Source of the DNA: Ifrita kowaldi
Taxonomy: Eukaryota; Chordata; Aves; Passeriformes; Cinclosomatidae
Direction: 5' to 3'
Length of the DNA stretch: 64,000 bases
Assembly (NCBI GenBank): GCA_013398055.1
Contig: VZRS01007662.1
Coordinates: 2,709 to 66,708 of the forward strand
Both the position numbers and the translations under genes were made by a program. A model generated the notes under the pieces. That model searched no databases and was not told the DNA's origin. It saw only the letters and a list, made by a program, of their open reading frames with translations. Positions 48,201-60,439 of the stretch are shown here, in pieces. Numbering within the stretch: the stretch's first letter is position 1; each line of letters starts with the position of its first letter.

Positions 48201-50030
48201 CTTTGCTCCTTTCCTCTCCCTGTCCTGATCAGGGCACACCTCAGGCTGTGCTGGACACATCACCTGGCTGGAATTTTTCCACCTTTCCCCTTTTCTTTTC
48301 CTTTGCTGCTCCATCCCTGCCAGTTCGTGCTTTCAGTTGCAGGAATTGGAAGAACGATGGGATGTCAAAGGAGCACAACCTAAAGACCCCTTCCTTGCCT
48401 TGACTACAGACGGGGAGAACAGAAAACACAGAGATGCCACTTCTTCTCTACTTCCATCACAACAGAAAAAAAGCTCCTGTCTCTGGTAGTCTGGCGATTT
48501 GTGCTTGACACAGATGAGAAGTGATGAGCAGATAGACTGGGAACACTTCCACCACCAACCAATGTTACTTAGTGATCAGCTGAGTAAGAGCAGCCTGGCC
48601 AGGCCACATTAAAAAAAGCAAAGAGGCACAAGAAACCGGTATGAGCTTGCTAAGAATGACAAGAGAAGGGAATGTAGCTCACCAACAAAAACCACAAACC
48701 CTGTTTGGAGGGCATCACTGTGATCTTGGACAGGGCTGCATGACCCTCAGCAGCACATAACTGAATAAAAATCCTGGAAACGTTAATTTCTTATAATAAC
48801 TCAGTACAGAGGGACAGCAAAGCAGAGCAGAAGCACCTGCTGGGGTTTTCTGCAGCATTCACGTGGACTATTTTTGCAATGCTAAATAAGACCTCAGAAA
48901 AATCAAGCTCCATCTCTACAAGATTGTTACATGTGCTTTTCTGTGTGCCTGGGAGACCCAGGCACTTTGTAAGAAGAGGAAAATTGAGTTGACTTCCCTT
49001 TAAACAGGAACGGATTGCTGAGCCTGTGCAGTCATTTTAAATTTACAGCAATGTGAGCAAGGCAAACACGGGCCCAAGGAGTTTTCCTGACAGGAGGGAA
49101 CTGCATAGCAAGCGCAGGCTCAGCCAGAAAGGTTAAAGTGACCTAACTTGGCTGGTGGGGAAGGAACCAGGGGATTTTCCCGAGCAGGAGCACCAAGGGT
49201 TTGCTAAAGCACTCTCGGGGTGAGAACAAGAGGCGGGTGATAACACAGAAATCACCCAATAAATGGCAGAGCTGCCAACGGGAACAGTCAATACCAAACA
49301 CTCACGGCCAGAATGTACAACACGGACTGACAAATACATCCAAGGGCAAAACTGAGTTGTAAAAAGCAACTGGAGTGGAATTGGGAACCCCAACACTTCC
49401 CCCAGCACAGCCTTTCCAGAGCCCCGTTTGGCTCCTGTGATGCTTACTCATGCAAATAAGAAAAACTGGTTTGATTTTAAATTAGAAAAAAAAAAATTAA
49501 CATCCTTAATCGTGGATTCTTTCATTATGCAGCTTCGCACTGCATTTTTGGAGTAGCTGGTCAAGTGGCAATTAACAGCAAAATAAAGAGATGTTAATTC
49601 AGCCGTTGTCTCATTTTAGCTTGGCCCGATAATCTACAAGAAAATTAAACCCTCGGGGTAAAAAGGGGCTTGACAGTAAAGTGGAGAGGAGGAAAAGGCT
49701 ACAAAGAAAAGTAAACACAGCCTAACAGAGAGGACTTCGGGGCCGGGAGATTGATAACATGAGCTCTGCAGCTGCTCAAGACACGGGAGCCGACACCCAA
49801 AATCCATTCGCGTGGTGCGGTAATTCCCGTGCTCTGGCCAGGGAGCACAGGAGACCCAGCCGGGGACATGGCCCTGCCAGGGTCCGTGTGCAGGACGGGA
49901 CACCGGGAGGGAACATCCCCGAGAGGCAAGTGAAAGGAATAAGGGAGAGTCTTTACAAACAAATGGCCGGTAAAGGTAAGACCTGAGTCTGCTGGTAAGA
50001 TAACATGGATACTAAGAGATAGAAGAAACA
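45251..50030. other. Longest nearly repeat-free stretch; no confident gene
   Basis: Frames of 226 codons (minus, 45782-46462) and 211 codons (plus, 47748-48383) cross it but have no domain, compositional or splice support. A weak splice-bounded segment lies at 46991-47054. Confidence 0.5.
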
Positions 50031-50251
50031 ATGGGTAGGATTTTCATAGGAATTTCCGTAATTAGATTTACCCGAAACTGTGTTAATAAACTGCAGGAAC
50101 AGAGACACAAGAAGAAGAAAAGGGGAATGTATATTGGGGGTGTCTGTATTGGGGGGGGATGTATATTAATTAGGCGTTCCGGGAAATCTGTACCTCTCGA
50201 GTACCTCAGCCAACGGGGAAAGAGAGAGGGAACCTGCGGCCGGGAAATTGG

Positions 50252-50259
50252 GATAAAAG
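50252..50259 (+). promoter_or_regulatory. TATA-like box of the solo LTR
   Basis: GATAAAAG lies about 70 bases before the AATAAA signal, as expected for the end of U3 in a compact LTR. Whether it is active is unknown. Confidence 0.4.
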
Positions 50260-50326
50260 AGGCTGCGTCCTCTATCAATTTGAGAGACCCCACGGGAAAT
50301 GCCCGTGACCTCTCCCTTTATTCACG

Positions 50327-50332
50327 AATAAA
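50327..50332 (+). promoter_or_regulatory. AATAAA polyadenylation signal of the solo LTR
   Basis: A canonical AATAAA is followed by a CA site and then a T/G-containing tract. Together with the upstream TATA-like box it defines the R region. Confidence 0.5.
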
Positions 50333-50402
50333 GTTGCAGGACTCCTCCGTCTCCTTTTGGGACATAAACCTCTGGCGTTTGTGGATTAATTTTCCTGACA
50401 CA

Positions 50403-50690
50403 ACGGAGCAGCTCTCGGGGCGGCAGCGGCAGCCCCGGCTCGGGGCTCTCCGGGACGGGCACCGGGGACGGGACGGGCACAGGACGGGCACACGGGACGG
50501 GGACGGGCACAGGGGACGGGCACAGGCCCTGGGACGGGCACACGGGACGGGACGGGACGGGACGGGCACAGGGCCCGCCGGGCCCCCCGAGCTGCCGCTC
50601 CCTGCCAGGGACAGCGGCACCGCCTCGCTCTGTCCGCGGCTTTCAGACGCTCCCACCGGGTTCCCTGCCCCGGGACCTGGACAAGGAGCC
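50403..50690. other. CpG-rich segment
   Basis: CpG is frequent from the end of the LTR to about 50690 and includes the minisatellite. It could be a CpG island, but I see no first exon or core promoter to go with it. Confidence 0.35.
50451..50570 (+). repeat. GC-rich minisatellite, GGGACGGGCACA-type
   Basis: Irregular units built from GGGACGGG and GGCACA run directly downstream of the solo LTR. The plus strand is strongly G-rich with repeated runs of three or four G. The array gives a long chance frame on each strand and is not coding. Confidence 0.85.
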
Positions 50691-52349
50691 TGAACATCAC
50701 CGGGCTGTTTCAGCTCTAAAAGCGATGCCCTGCCCACCGGATTGTTCCTTTTCCAGCCCCGCGTTCCACACCGCACACCTTCCTCCCGAGCCTCCCCCCT
50801 GCCCTGAGCCCCCCGCACCCCAAAGCACAGCCCCGGCCCTGGCGGCCACAGCGAGCTCCACCCCACCCACCTGAGCCACGGGGGCTTTCAGAAACACCTT
50901 CAAGGGTTTTGTACACAAAAATGAGCTGAATTCTCCACTTCTCAAACGGTTTGCTTTCAAATGATCACATTTGTTCATGAAGAGAAAAGTACCTGTCCCG
51001 CTGAGCCGCTCCTCAGGCCAGCCAGGGGCTCCAGCCGTGCCCAGCACAGCAGGACGGAGCTGGAGCCGGACCCCTCCTCCTCCTCTAACACCCCACAACA
51101 ACTCCTCCCTTCAGCCCCCCTGCTTTAAATCCTGCCCCAGAGCTGCATTTCCTGCATCTGCCTCTGCTGGGTCGCTCCCAGCTGTGGGGACAAGCACAGC
51201 CCCCACACCGGGGCACCTCCCGGCCCGCGGCCCCCGAGGGTCGGTGACAGCAGAGCCCGGCTGCTCCGGGAGGGATTGTCCCCCTGAACAGAAGCACCGG
51301 GAAACACTCTGGCAGGATTTAGCCTCCTAAATTAAACATGCAAATGGGAATTGTGCTGCTCTATGCCCTGTACTTGTGCCTCTTGGAGCACAAAAAGGAA
51401 ATCAAGAGCTAATTAAAAAAAAAACCATGGTGTGCTGTCTAAAGCCTTCCCTTGGCAGTGACCTTGGCACGAGGAAATTCTTCCAGAAAACCTGGTTTGG
51501 GATGAAATCTCTCCATTTACCTGCAATAAAGGAACATTTGAGTGTTGATTCCAATAAAACCAAAATGAGATTTTTGAGTCAAAATCTTTTAGAACAAACC
51601 CTTGTAAATTCCATTTAACACTTCTCTTTACTGTTTACAATGTTGACACATAATGATGCCCTCCTCAAAAAAATGTTATAATAGAAGAAAATAACAAATT
51701 AAGATAGATTAGAAATAATTTTCCCTCAGTTTCCTCTAACCTCTGACTTGTACCTATAAACCTCAGAGTCTCTATGGCCATAAGAACCTTGAACCACTAA
51801 AATCACAGGCACAGAGAACTCTACCCATAGTATTTGTAACTTCAAAAAGTAAAGAAAAAACATAAAATAATACCATTTTGAAGAAAATGTAACTTTTTTC
51901 TGTATGTTTTCAGAGTTTTCCAAAAGTATCAAAATATTTTGTTCTTAGGAAACTGATAAATTACTTCACAGAACTTTATAAGGTTGGCTTTGGTAAAGAA
52001 AAGATCAGGATGAAAAATGGTTTCTATTTGCTGTGTCTACACCCTCACTGAAAGGTTTTCCGCCTCTAAATCCACAGAAACTGGAATTTGATGATGGCTC
52101 TGAAAGAACAAGGCAGGAATTAGAGATTGAGGCCGATTTAGTGGCCCCCTCTGGCTCAATCGGTGAATCCCAGCACTGGAACTCCACTGCAAATGCTGCT
52201 GGTGGGTTTTAGGTGGCAGGAAATGCTCAGTGGGAGCGGGAGACACCAAGAGCTGGGACATCAGGAAAATTCTCCCCCGGGCAGCTGGGGGGGACAGGAC
52301 ACACGGGACACCCCCACAGTGGTGGCACTGAGGGGTGTGAGCAGCTCCA
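50691..52349. other. GC-rich then AT-rich single-copy DNA
   Basis: 50.7-51.3 kb is GC-rich with some CpG. 51.35-52.0 kb is markedly AT-rich. No gene or element recognised. Confidence 0.5.
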
Positions 52350-52450
52350 TGGAATCCCGGAGTCCCATCTGGGCCGGGTTTGGAGGGACCTTAAAGCTCA
52401 CCCATTCCCACCCCGCCCTGGGCAGGGACCCCTCCCACTCCAGGGGCTTC
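52350..52450 (-). mobile_element. CR1 LINE 3' fragment, short
   Basis: CATGGAATCCCGGAGTCCC, then TTTGGAGGGACCTTAAAGC and GGGCAGGGACCCCTCCC. Confidence 0.75.
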
Positions 52451-52859
52451 CCACGCAGAAACCCCCAGTTTCTGTGCCACAGCTTGTCCCCTCCCAGCTG
52501 CCACCCTCTGCTCTCTCTCAGCACCATTAGCATCAGGAATAACGACCTGCTCCTCATTTAGCACGGCCTTGGATGCACATCCATGAACTCGACTCCATTT
52601 GTACCACGGGGTTTTTAAGGGATGTTACAGGGAGGGAATAAAAAAACATCCTCGCTACTGGTGTTAATTTAAAGCAAACCTTTTATTTTGCCTGCCAACA
52701 GCTCCCTTCTATCAGTTTGCATTTACTTTTTAATTATGTATATTGCTTTTTTTCCATGTGAAACTCCAGACTAGAAATATGTATCTCATTATATTTTATG
52801 TTATTCAATTGACCTAAACACAAAGGCATTTTTCTTGAATACTGAGTGCTGATGTACCT

Positions 52860-52893
52860 TTTTAATTAAAGCTTAAAAAGCTTTTAATTAAAA
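52860..52893. repeat. AT-rich imperfect palindrome
   Basis: TTTTAATTAAAGCTT is followed by its near-perfect inverted copy AAGCTTTTAATTAAAA, with a short central spacer and one extra base in an arm. It sits in an AT-rich, repeat-free stretch. Confidence 0.8.
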
Positions 52894-53876
52894 CAATAAA
52901 TCACAGACAGCAGGCTCTATCCACATTGTCTTCTGGCCTGGGTATATTTTTCCTTTTGTGATCAGACTGACCCAAAAGGTAAAAAACAGGTGAAAGGGCT
53001 TTCACATTTAATGGATGCAGTATAAAACCTCTGCTCTCGCACAGCCTGAGCCCAGGAGCACTGCTGGGACCTGTTTGCAATCTCTGCAGGCCATGGAGAT
53101 CCCTTTTCCCGTGCTCTCCCCTAAATCTGCTCCTGTGGCAGTGATAAAGCCCCAGGCACCGGGTACATCTTCCCAGCTTTGTCTGCCCAACCCCCCCTGC
53201 ACCAGTGCAGACACTAAATTTAACTTTTTGTGTCATTTTGTTGTCTCTCCTGTGCAGAGCTGAGGTTTCCAGAACCCAGTGGTCTTTACACCACAGCACA
53301 GAGCTGCTGGTGCCTCCCAGCCCGTATCCCACTGCCCTGTGCATCCCAAGCCAACGGGATCCAGGCAGGAGATGGTGAAGCAGCTCTGAGAGCTGCTGTT
53401 CTGAGTTTGGGCAGAACTTCTGTGAACCTGTGCCAGCCTGGGGAACTGCATTTCTTTGTGAAACTTGGTTCAGTTCAGAAGCTGATTAGAAATACATTCG
53501 GTACCTCAGAATAAAACTGTACCGTGGGTAAGGTATTTTTGGCCCCAAGACTACAATTACTTCTCAAAATCATGAATTCCACGTGTTCTAAACATCCAGA
53601 ACTCCTAACAGTCAAGGTTTGTGCTTACACAACAAAGACCTTTTCAATTAATCATTTTTAAAGTAACAAGGCGATCCAGTGAATCATTCCCTCAACTCAA
53701 AATAAAACTTCAGTTGCCCCCATTTTTTTCATGACAATTGGCTAAAGGAACCTGCATTCCTCAGGTTGGAAATAGAAATATTTGTATTGCCCCCAAGCTG
53801 GGGCAGATAGAAAAGCAACTGCTTCAGAAAGCAGTGAGCAGAGAGGGGGGACAAGCTGGTGGGAGGTGGAGATCCC

Positions 53877-53901
53877 TTTCTTCTTCTTCTTCTCCTTCTT
53901 C
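53877..53901 (+). repeat. (CTT)n-like pyrimidine tract
   Basis: Near-perfect TTC repeats form a 25-base pyrimidine tract. On the minus strand this encodes the polyarginine run of a short chance frame. Confidence 0.85.
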
Positions 53902-54705
53902 CAATCTCAGCAGCAATATTTAATAGCAACATGCCCAAATAGAACATGTGCAGCCTTTTCAGATTAGTCTGCTGTGCCCCTGGAATCTTCCTGGTTCTGG
54001 AAATCTCATTCTACCCAAAGACAAACGAAAAGCAAAATCGCAGGGAAAAGGAAAAAAAAATAAAAAAGAAAAGAATGAAAGAATGCTGGGTGACTTCAAG
54101 GAGAAACAAAATCTCCCAATAAAGTCGGCAGTAAACTCCAAGTGCTTGCCTGAAACTGCCGAGCAGTAAAAGCACAGAACACTTGGCTCGCGCTGCCTGA
54201 GGTTCCCCTCCCTGGAGGTCGAGTGCAAGGAGGCACAGCCCGAGGCACCAGGGGCAGGAGTCCTTCCTGCCTTCCCCAAATGTCACTGCTTGGTCCGTGA
54301 AGGGCCCAGCGAGGAGCTGTCCCCGACCACGGCAGGGCGGCTCCTGCGGGGTGCTGCTCCCTCCTCCAGCCTTGGTGCAGCTCCGTGCTCCTCATTCTGC
54401 ACAGCAAAGGTGGAGGGGTTTTATATTCCCCTTCCAAAATCACACAGTTCCCTCGGTATTATCCTTCTTTGAGGCTTTTGCCTGTGTTTTTTAGCTCTCA
54501 GTCTTTAGCTCGTCTCCTTTGGGTTTCCTTATCTATCCCTGTTTATTTTCCCATTCCCGGTCTGGAGGAGAGGAAGCCTCGTGTTCCCTTCCCAGGTTGG
54601 GGGTCACTCCAGGCAAGGGAAGGGCCTGGCCTGGCCTGGGGCTGGGGGAGCTGCTGGGTCAGGCCCAGTCCGAGGGATGGAGCTGCGTTAGACCACTGCC
54701 CACCC

Positions 54706-55204
54706 CTTTCCAGTGCTGTTCCCATCTTCCCAGCCCATCCCAGTTCTTGCCCAGGGCCGTTCCCATCTTCCCAGCCCATCCCAGTTCCTGCCCAGGGCCG
54801 TTCCCATCTTCCGAGCTCATCCCAGTTCCTGCCCAGGGCCGTTCCCATCTTCCGAGCTCATCCCAGTTCCTGCCCAGGGCCGTTCCCATCTTCCGAGCTC
54901 ATCCCAGTCCCTGCCCAGGGCCGTTCCCAGCTTCCCAGCCCATCCCAGACCCTTTCCAGTGCTGTTCCCAGCTTCCCAGCCCATCCCAGACCCTGCCCAG
55001 GGCCGTTCCCAGCTTCCCAGCCCATCCCAGACCCTGCCCAGCGGTGCTCCCAGCTTCCCGTCTCATCCCAGTCCCTGCCCAGGGCCGTTCCCAGCTTCCC
55101 AGCCCATCCCAGACCCTTTCCAGTGCTGTTCCCAGCTTCCCAGCTCATCCCAGTCCCTGCCCAGTGCTGTTCCCAGCTTCCCAGCCCATCCCCAGTCCCT
55201 GCCG
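54706..55204 (+). repeat. 41-bp minisatellite, about 12 units
   Basis: Units carry CAGGGCCGTTCCCATCTTCC followed by a (C/G)AGC(C/T)CATCCCAG-type stretch, repeating every 41 bases. Sub-variants alternate between GGCCGTTCCC and GTGCTGTTCCC. Because 41 is not divisible by 3 and the unit has no stop codon in the relevant frames, three frames stay open on plus and several on minus. This explains the 368-codon frame here, which is not a gene. Confidence 0.95.
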
Positions 55205-57796
55205 AGCCGGAGCTGGCAGCATATGCTGCAAGTAATGAGACATTCCCAGAGAGATCGTGGGATCACGCCCGGAAAACAGGCAGGAGCTCTCAAGAACATG
55301 ATACAGTGCTGTTGAGAGAGGAAAATAAGCCAAACACAATTTCACCTCCTACAGCTGAGGGGACTTTGGGCCTTTCTCATCTTTCTGAACACGAGAACAA
55401 AGACAATACTTTCAAGTGCTTTCGGTTTGGGGAGAATTGTTTCATCTCAGACCTGAGGGATGGAGAGACATTGTCAGACCAGAGGCTTTAATTAAGTCTG
55501 CCACGCTCGGCTCCCGAGCTTTTCAAGCCCTTCCCAAGAAGAAAGGGAACAGCAGATGGAGAGCAGGTGTCAGGAGCAATCTGGAAGTTTCCTGGCTGTG
55601 ATGGATGTGGGGTACAGAGGTGGAGTATGAAACTCTGTCACTGCTCACGTGTGGGTACCACCATCCTCGTCCAGAACTGTAAGCAGTCTCAGGCTTGCCG
55701 GGTGAGGGCAGACGTGCCCGTGCCTCCAGGAACGCAGCCACCAGATCTGCAGGCAGTGCTGCAGATCCAGCTTGTCCTGGGAGAGCTGCGCAGGACTCCC
55801 GGGGCTCCCGGAGGGGGCTCATGGCTGTGGTCAGTGGGTGTTTGAACACGGGGCAGATGGAGTGTGGGGTGGCCTGGGCAGACATTTCAGTCCCCTCTGT
55901 CCCTGTCCCTGCTTCATTAAAGTTTGTGTGAGGGCCCAGAAGTGCCTCTGGTTCTCACCTGGGTGGATGATGTGCAGGACAATTGCGGATCTTAAAAAGG
56001 AGTTGATTTTTCTGGTTGAATACAGCCTGACACAAAACTCACATATTAATTGGATTACTTCCCCTGACCTCAGCGCTCTCCAAGACGAAGCCTCACCTCC
56101 AGGGAGCAGTGATCCCTCCAGGAGCCTTTTGAAGGGAATTCCTGGCGATCTTATAGTGCTTCCCAAGCAGGAACCAGCCCCCCAGGGCAAACCCTCCATT
56201 TCAATTCTAAAGGTTGATTCTGTGTTACTTTTGCAAGAATCCGTTTGAATTTTTAGGAAGAATAACACCATGTTACTCCAACTGCACGTGGAGTTTAAAA
56301 AATCCCTGCACAGCCACCACACAGAGCAGCAGAACATTCCTGAAATAACAACACACGCCGTGTATCCACCGCTGATAAAAAGGCAGCATTTCCATCTCTG
56401 TAGAGGAAAAAACATTTATCCCTGTGTCCTAAGAAGAGAGATGAACACCTGGATCAGAGCAGAGCAATAAATCACGGGGAGGTTGTTAACAGAAGAGTCT
56501 CATCAGCTTCTGTTGGTTGGGAGGAGCCTGGAAGGTTCCCAGTTGCAGGGATGCTTTAGTGATGGAGCAGGAGGAGGGGAGCAGCCACTTTGCTGCTTGC
56601 AAGGAGTCCTGTGTGTGGAGCAGGTTTGCTTTTCCAGCCTGTTCCAGCCCAAGGCAGCTGCAGAGGGGCCGGGCAGAGCCTCCCCAGCACCGGGAATGTC
56701 ACCCCAGGGGGAGCGAGGCAGAGGGAAAACATCAAGGCAATGGATTTCATAGTGAGTTCCACAATTCGTTCTGTTTGTGAGCACTGCTTACGGTTCCAGT
56801 GCTCCACAAAACGCAGAGCTGAACCCAAAGGCTGCAGACTCCCTCAGAAGTGGGTAATTCGTCAGTTATCGGCATTATCCGTATTTCCATCGGCTCTCCC
56901 GCTCACAAAGATCCATCAGGGTTCTCTCTCCAACCAGCTATTTATTCGTGCTCATTTTGATGGTCACAGATGGCTTCTTCCCTTTCACATACATGGGCTG
57001 CAAGTGGCGTTTCTCCCTCAGAATAATTTGTGCGAAATAAAAACCCCCAGTGTTTGGTTGTTTGGTAAAGGACTAGGCAGCCAATCAGGCAATGTTTTTC
57101 CACCAACAGTTATTCCATCTAAAGCACAACAATCACGAAAGAAAGGAAATGACTGGATCCTATCTTAGCCCCTAGCAGCAAAAGGGGGTTTGTACTGGAA
57201 ATCAAAAAAATGTTGGTGGAGAGGTAATTTTTATTCAGTCCCTTGAACAGAGAAGATGTAAAAGCTTTTAAGGAATTCAGGGCTAATTTCTTCATTGGGA
57301 TCTGTGATAAATAAGCAGCACAGCCAGCTCCTGTTGAGACACAAACTCGCATTCCCCCAGCTCCAGGCATTCAGCTCCTGGAGTGCATCTCCCCACACAA
57401 TTCATCATGCTCACGGGAGGATGTCTGGGTTTTGGCTTTTAACGTTCAGTACACCTCTTAATGTATCAAGCATATGGAAAATTTATACCTTCCAGAGGAT
57501 GAGAGACAAATAATATTCCTGCAGTAAATAAATGTCATTCAAGTGCTGCAAACTGCCTTTGATTGGAGCTGGGAGGAGGCGGCTCAGACAACAAACACAC
57601 ACATTTCTCCTGCTTCCTTAAAGAGGATAATGAAGGAAAATCTGCAAAGTGCCAGGAGCACGAGGAAATGTATTTTTAACTATGCAATTGTCTTTTACAG
57701 GGATTTAAATTTCATTTCCACCTGGTACTGAGCAGCTAATAGCTCTCCTCTGAGTGAAACCAAAGTGCTGGGGGTTGGTTCTCCTGAAGCTCCTGT
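55205..57796. other. No recognisable gene between the two minisatellites
   Basis: Complex single-copy DNA. Frames of 158-194 codons near 55.8-56.4 and 56.6-57.2 kb lack splice and family support. Confidence 0.5.
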
Positions 57797-58155
57797 GACA
57801 GGAATACCCCAGATCCCAGTGTGTGACAGGAACACCCTGGATGCCACTGCTGTGACAGGAACACCCCGGATCCCATTGCTGTGACAGGAACACCCTGGAT
57901 CCCACTGCTGTGACAGGAACCCCCTGGATCCCTTTGTGTGACAGGGACACCCTGGATCCCCTTGTGTGACAGGAACACCCTGGATCCCACTGCTGTGACA
58001 GGAACACCCTGGATCCCTTTGTGTGACAGGGACACCCTGGATCCCAGTGTGTGACAGGAACATCCTGGATCCCATTGCTGTGACAGGGACACCTTGGATC
58101 CCATTGTGTGACAGGGACACCCTGGATCCCATTGCTGACAGGAGCACCCTGGATG
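57797..58155 (+). repeat. 28/29-bp minisatellite, about 12-13 units
   Basis: Each unit contains GTGACAGG(A/G)ACACC and then CTGGATCCC with a variable three- to five-base junction, giving a 28- or 29-base period. GGATCC recurs in most units. The 185-codon minus frame through it is an artefact. Confidence 0.95.
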
Positions 58156-58351
58156 CTGTTGCTGGGGCCTGAGGAGGTATCAGATCTGAGCCATTACCCC
58201 TGTGGGGTTTTTTTGTTCCCTTGCAAGGGCTGAAGGCAGGATCCAAATCCACAGATCCCTGTCTCCCTGTCCAAAGGAAAAATTGTGTCAGTATGCTGGA
58301 GCAGCCTGCCTTGTGTGGCCCTATTAGAATCCACTAATAATTAAAATCTAA

Positions 58352-58481
58352 CCAGGCTGGATGGGGCTGGGAGCAGCCTGGGACAGTGGAAGATGTCCCT
58401 ACCCATGGCAGGGGTGGGACAAGAGGAGCTTCAAGGTCCCTTCCCACCCAAACCATTCCATGATTCTGTGTTTCCATGATC
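58352..58481 (+). mobile_element. CR1 LINE 3' tail
   Basis: GGATGGGGCTGGGAGCAGCC runs to CATTCCATGATTCTGTG and a further degenerate octamer. Confidence 0.88.
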
Positions 58482-59586
58482 TTTCCCACTGTTGGAATCA
58501 CCAGGTGCTGGGAGTCCCAAAGCATGAAAGGATCCTCCATATGCCCAGGTACCCACAAAAATGTGTCTCCAACATAAACAGGACCACAAAATGTCACTGC
58601 ATGTGAAGTTTTAATCCCTTTGTTGACACGAAAGGAGCTCTCCAGCCAGGGGGACTCCTTGCTCCGGGTGATCCATCACTCCATGGCCATGGCTCTGTGA
58701 ACCCTTGACTCCAGATCTTGGGATAAACCCTCTTGAACTTCCTGCTTCGCTGTGTCTGGCAGCAGCTTTGGCTCCAGGATTGTTGGCTGTGCCATTGAGT
58801 GGTGCAGGTTTCATTCAATAAATGTTAAACAGAGAAAATGAAGCGTGTGCAGCCTCCATGGGTGAGCCGAGCTGGCAAAGACAGCCCAACCACTGCCACG
58901 AGTAACAGCTGCTAATGAACCTTTAAAGGATGGTGCATAATTCACTGTGCTCTCAGATGTGGTTCAGCAGCACTTTTAAATGCCTTCCCCTTCCAATCTC
59001 CCTGTGCTTCCTTGTATTTATCTTTCTGAGAATAATGAAGTGTGAACAAGATAAATTTATGGAAGAAACCGCGTAGCTCTATCTATGCAGTGAATAAACA
59101 AGTATTTCAAACTATCATTTCCCTGCTAACTCATAAAAGCAGCGTTATCTGCTTCATGTTGGCCTCTTTTCCACTTGGGTGAATTCCTCATTCTGTTCCT
59201 GGAAACAGCGTGTTCGGGACAGAAAGGAACCATGAATATTGCAGTTGGCTGCTTTTCCCTCCTTGCTTTTCCAGCACGTTGGATATCTGCAGACATAAGG
59301 CAGGATAGCACCACGTCCCTGTCCCAGCCCTGTACTCCCAGGGAATCCTCGGTGTGGGCAGTGACCCCAAACTGGCCTTTGCATCCACTGACCCCCCCCA
59401 GGCGCTGCAGGGGCTCTTCCCACGGGACACACGCCTGGTCCCTCTGCTCAGTGATGGGCACTGAGTTTCTGTCGGACCGCCCAGAAATGAAAAGGTGCTG
59501 ATTTCACCCTCTCTTCACACCTGAATTCCACCTCAGTGGTGTTTAAACATCCCCAAGCAGCAAGGGCTTGAAAATCCTCAGAAAAA

Positions 59587-59748
59587 TCTGTGGCTGCCCC
59601 TGGATCCCTGGCAGTGTCCAAGGTCAGGCTGGACATTGGGGCTTGGAGCAGCCTGGGACCCTGGGAAGGTGTCCCTGCCACGGCAGGGGGTGGAATTGGA
59701 TGGTCCTTAAGGTCCCTTCCAACCCAAACCAGCCTGGGATTCTGATTC
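59587..59748 (+). mobile_element. CR1 LINE 3' fragment
   Basis: CTGTGGCTGCCCCTGGATCC runs to CAGCCTGGGATTCTGATTC. Confidence 0.88.
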
Positions 59749-60439
59749 TAAAACTGCTTCAGCTGTTTCTATAACCCAAGCTAACGCTGACACCATTTAA
59801 GCTGATATTCACGCACAACATTTAATCTTTGCCGTGGAAGCAAAACTCCTCTTCTGATGCTGTGTTCTCGGAAAATGCCATCAGTGCAATGAAAATGCAG
59901 TTGTAAGTAATGGCAAAATATTCTTAACCCATGGAAGAAGGGGTATAACTTTCTATTGCCTTAATGACAGGCACTAAAACTCTGCCATAAAACCTTCTGC
60001 GAGCTCCACACCACCTCCTTTACAGCGTTAAAAATGCATTAAAACAGTGTTGTTAGCATCCTGTAGTACTTGCTCAGGCTGCCAGCCCTGTTCTCCTGAT
60101 CACAGGATCAAAGGCAGTCCCCAGCAAACAGGGGTTGTGTCAGAGCTGCAGTTTGCTGCTCAAACCCACCTCCCCATGCAGGGCTGGCAGAGGCTGAGGG
60201 GTCAAACCCCACATCTGCCATGACCCATGCACTTGGTATGAAAATATTTCTTACAGTTTAAACATCTGAATAAAAATAATTAGGATTGTTTTACTCAACA
60301 CTTTGCATTTATCTGTGTGCTTGGTTTGACTGTGCACCGATGACATTTGTCTGTTAGGCAGAGGTCGTGCTTTAGGTATTTTAATTTATTCTGGGTAGCA
60401 ATAAAGCTGCAACCTCCCCGTGTGTTAGGGGAAAAAAAT

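Larger units (their letters stand above)
50031..50402 (+). mobile_element. Solo LTR of an endogenous retrovirus (boundaries approximate)
   Basis: The segment has LTR architecture in the plus direction: a likely TG start (TGGGTAGG), a TATA-like GATAAAAG at 50252-50259, a polyadenylation signal AATAAA at 50327-50332 followed by a short T-rich region resembling U5, and an end at or near CCTGACA around 50400. There is no tRNA primer-binding site after the end and no gag or pol reading frame nearby, so it appears to be a solo LTR. The ends do not give a clean target-site duplication. A three-base CAA is shared at best, so the true start could lie upstream, towards 49960. Confidence 0.6.
52451..54705. 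other. AT-rich stretch with palindrome, then mixed DNA
   Basis: 52620-52910 is AT-rich and complex and holds the 34-bp palindrome. An A-rich run lies near 54048-54080. No gene seen. Confidence 0.45.

Noticed and set aside
47748..48383. 211-codon plus frame
   Set aside because: No recognisable family and no internal structure; it crosses compositionally varied non-coding DNA.
54385..55491. 368-codon plus frame, the longest in the window
   Set aside because: Most of it is the stop-free 41-bp minisatellite read in rotating frames.
57695..58252. 185-codon minus frame with repeating GVPVT units
   Set aside because: Direct translation of the 28/29-bp minisatellite.
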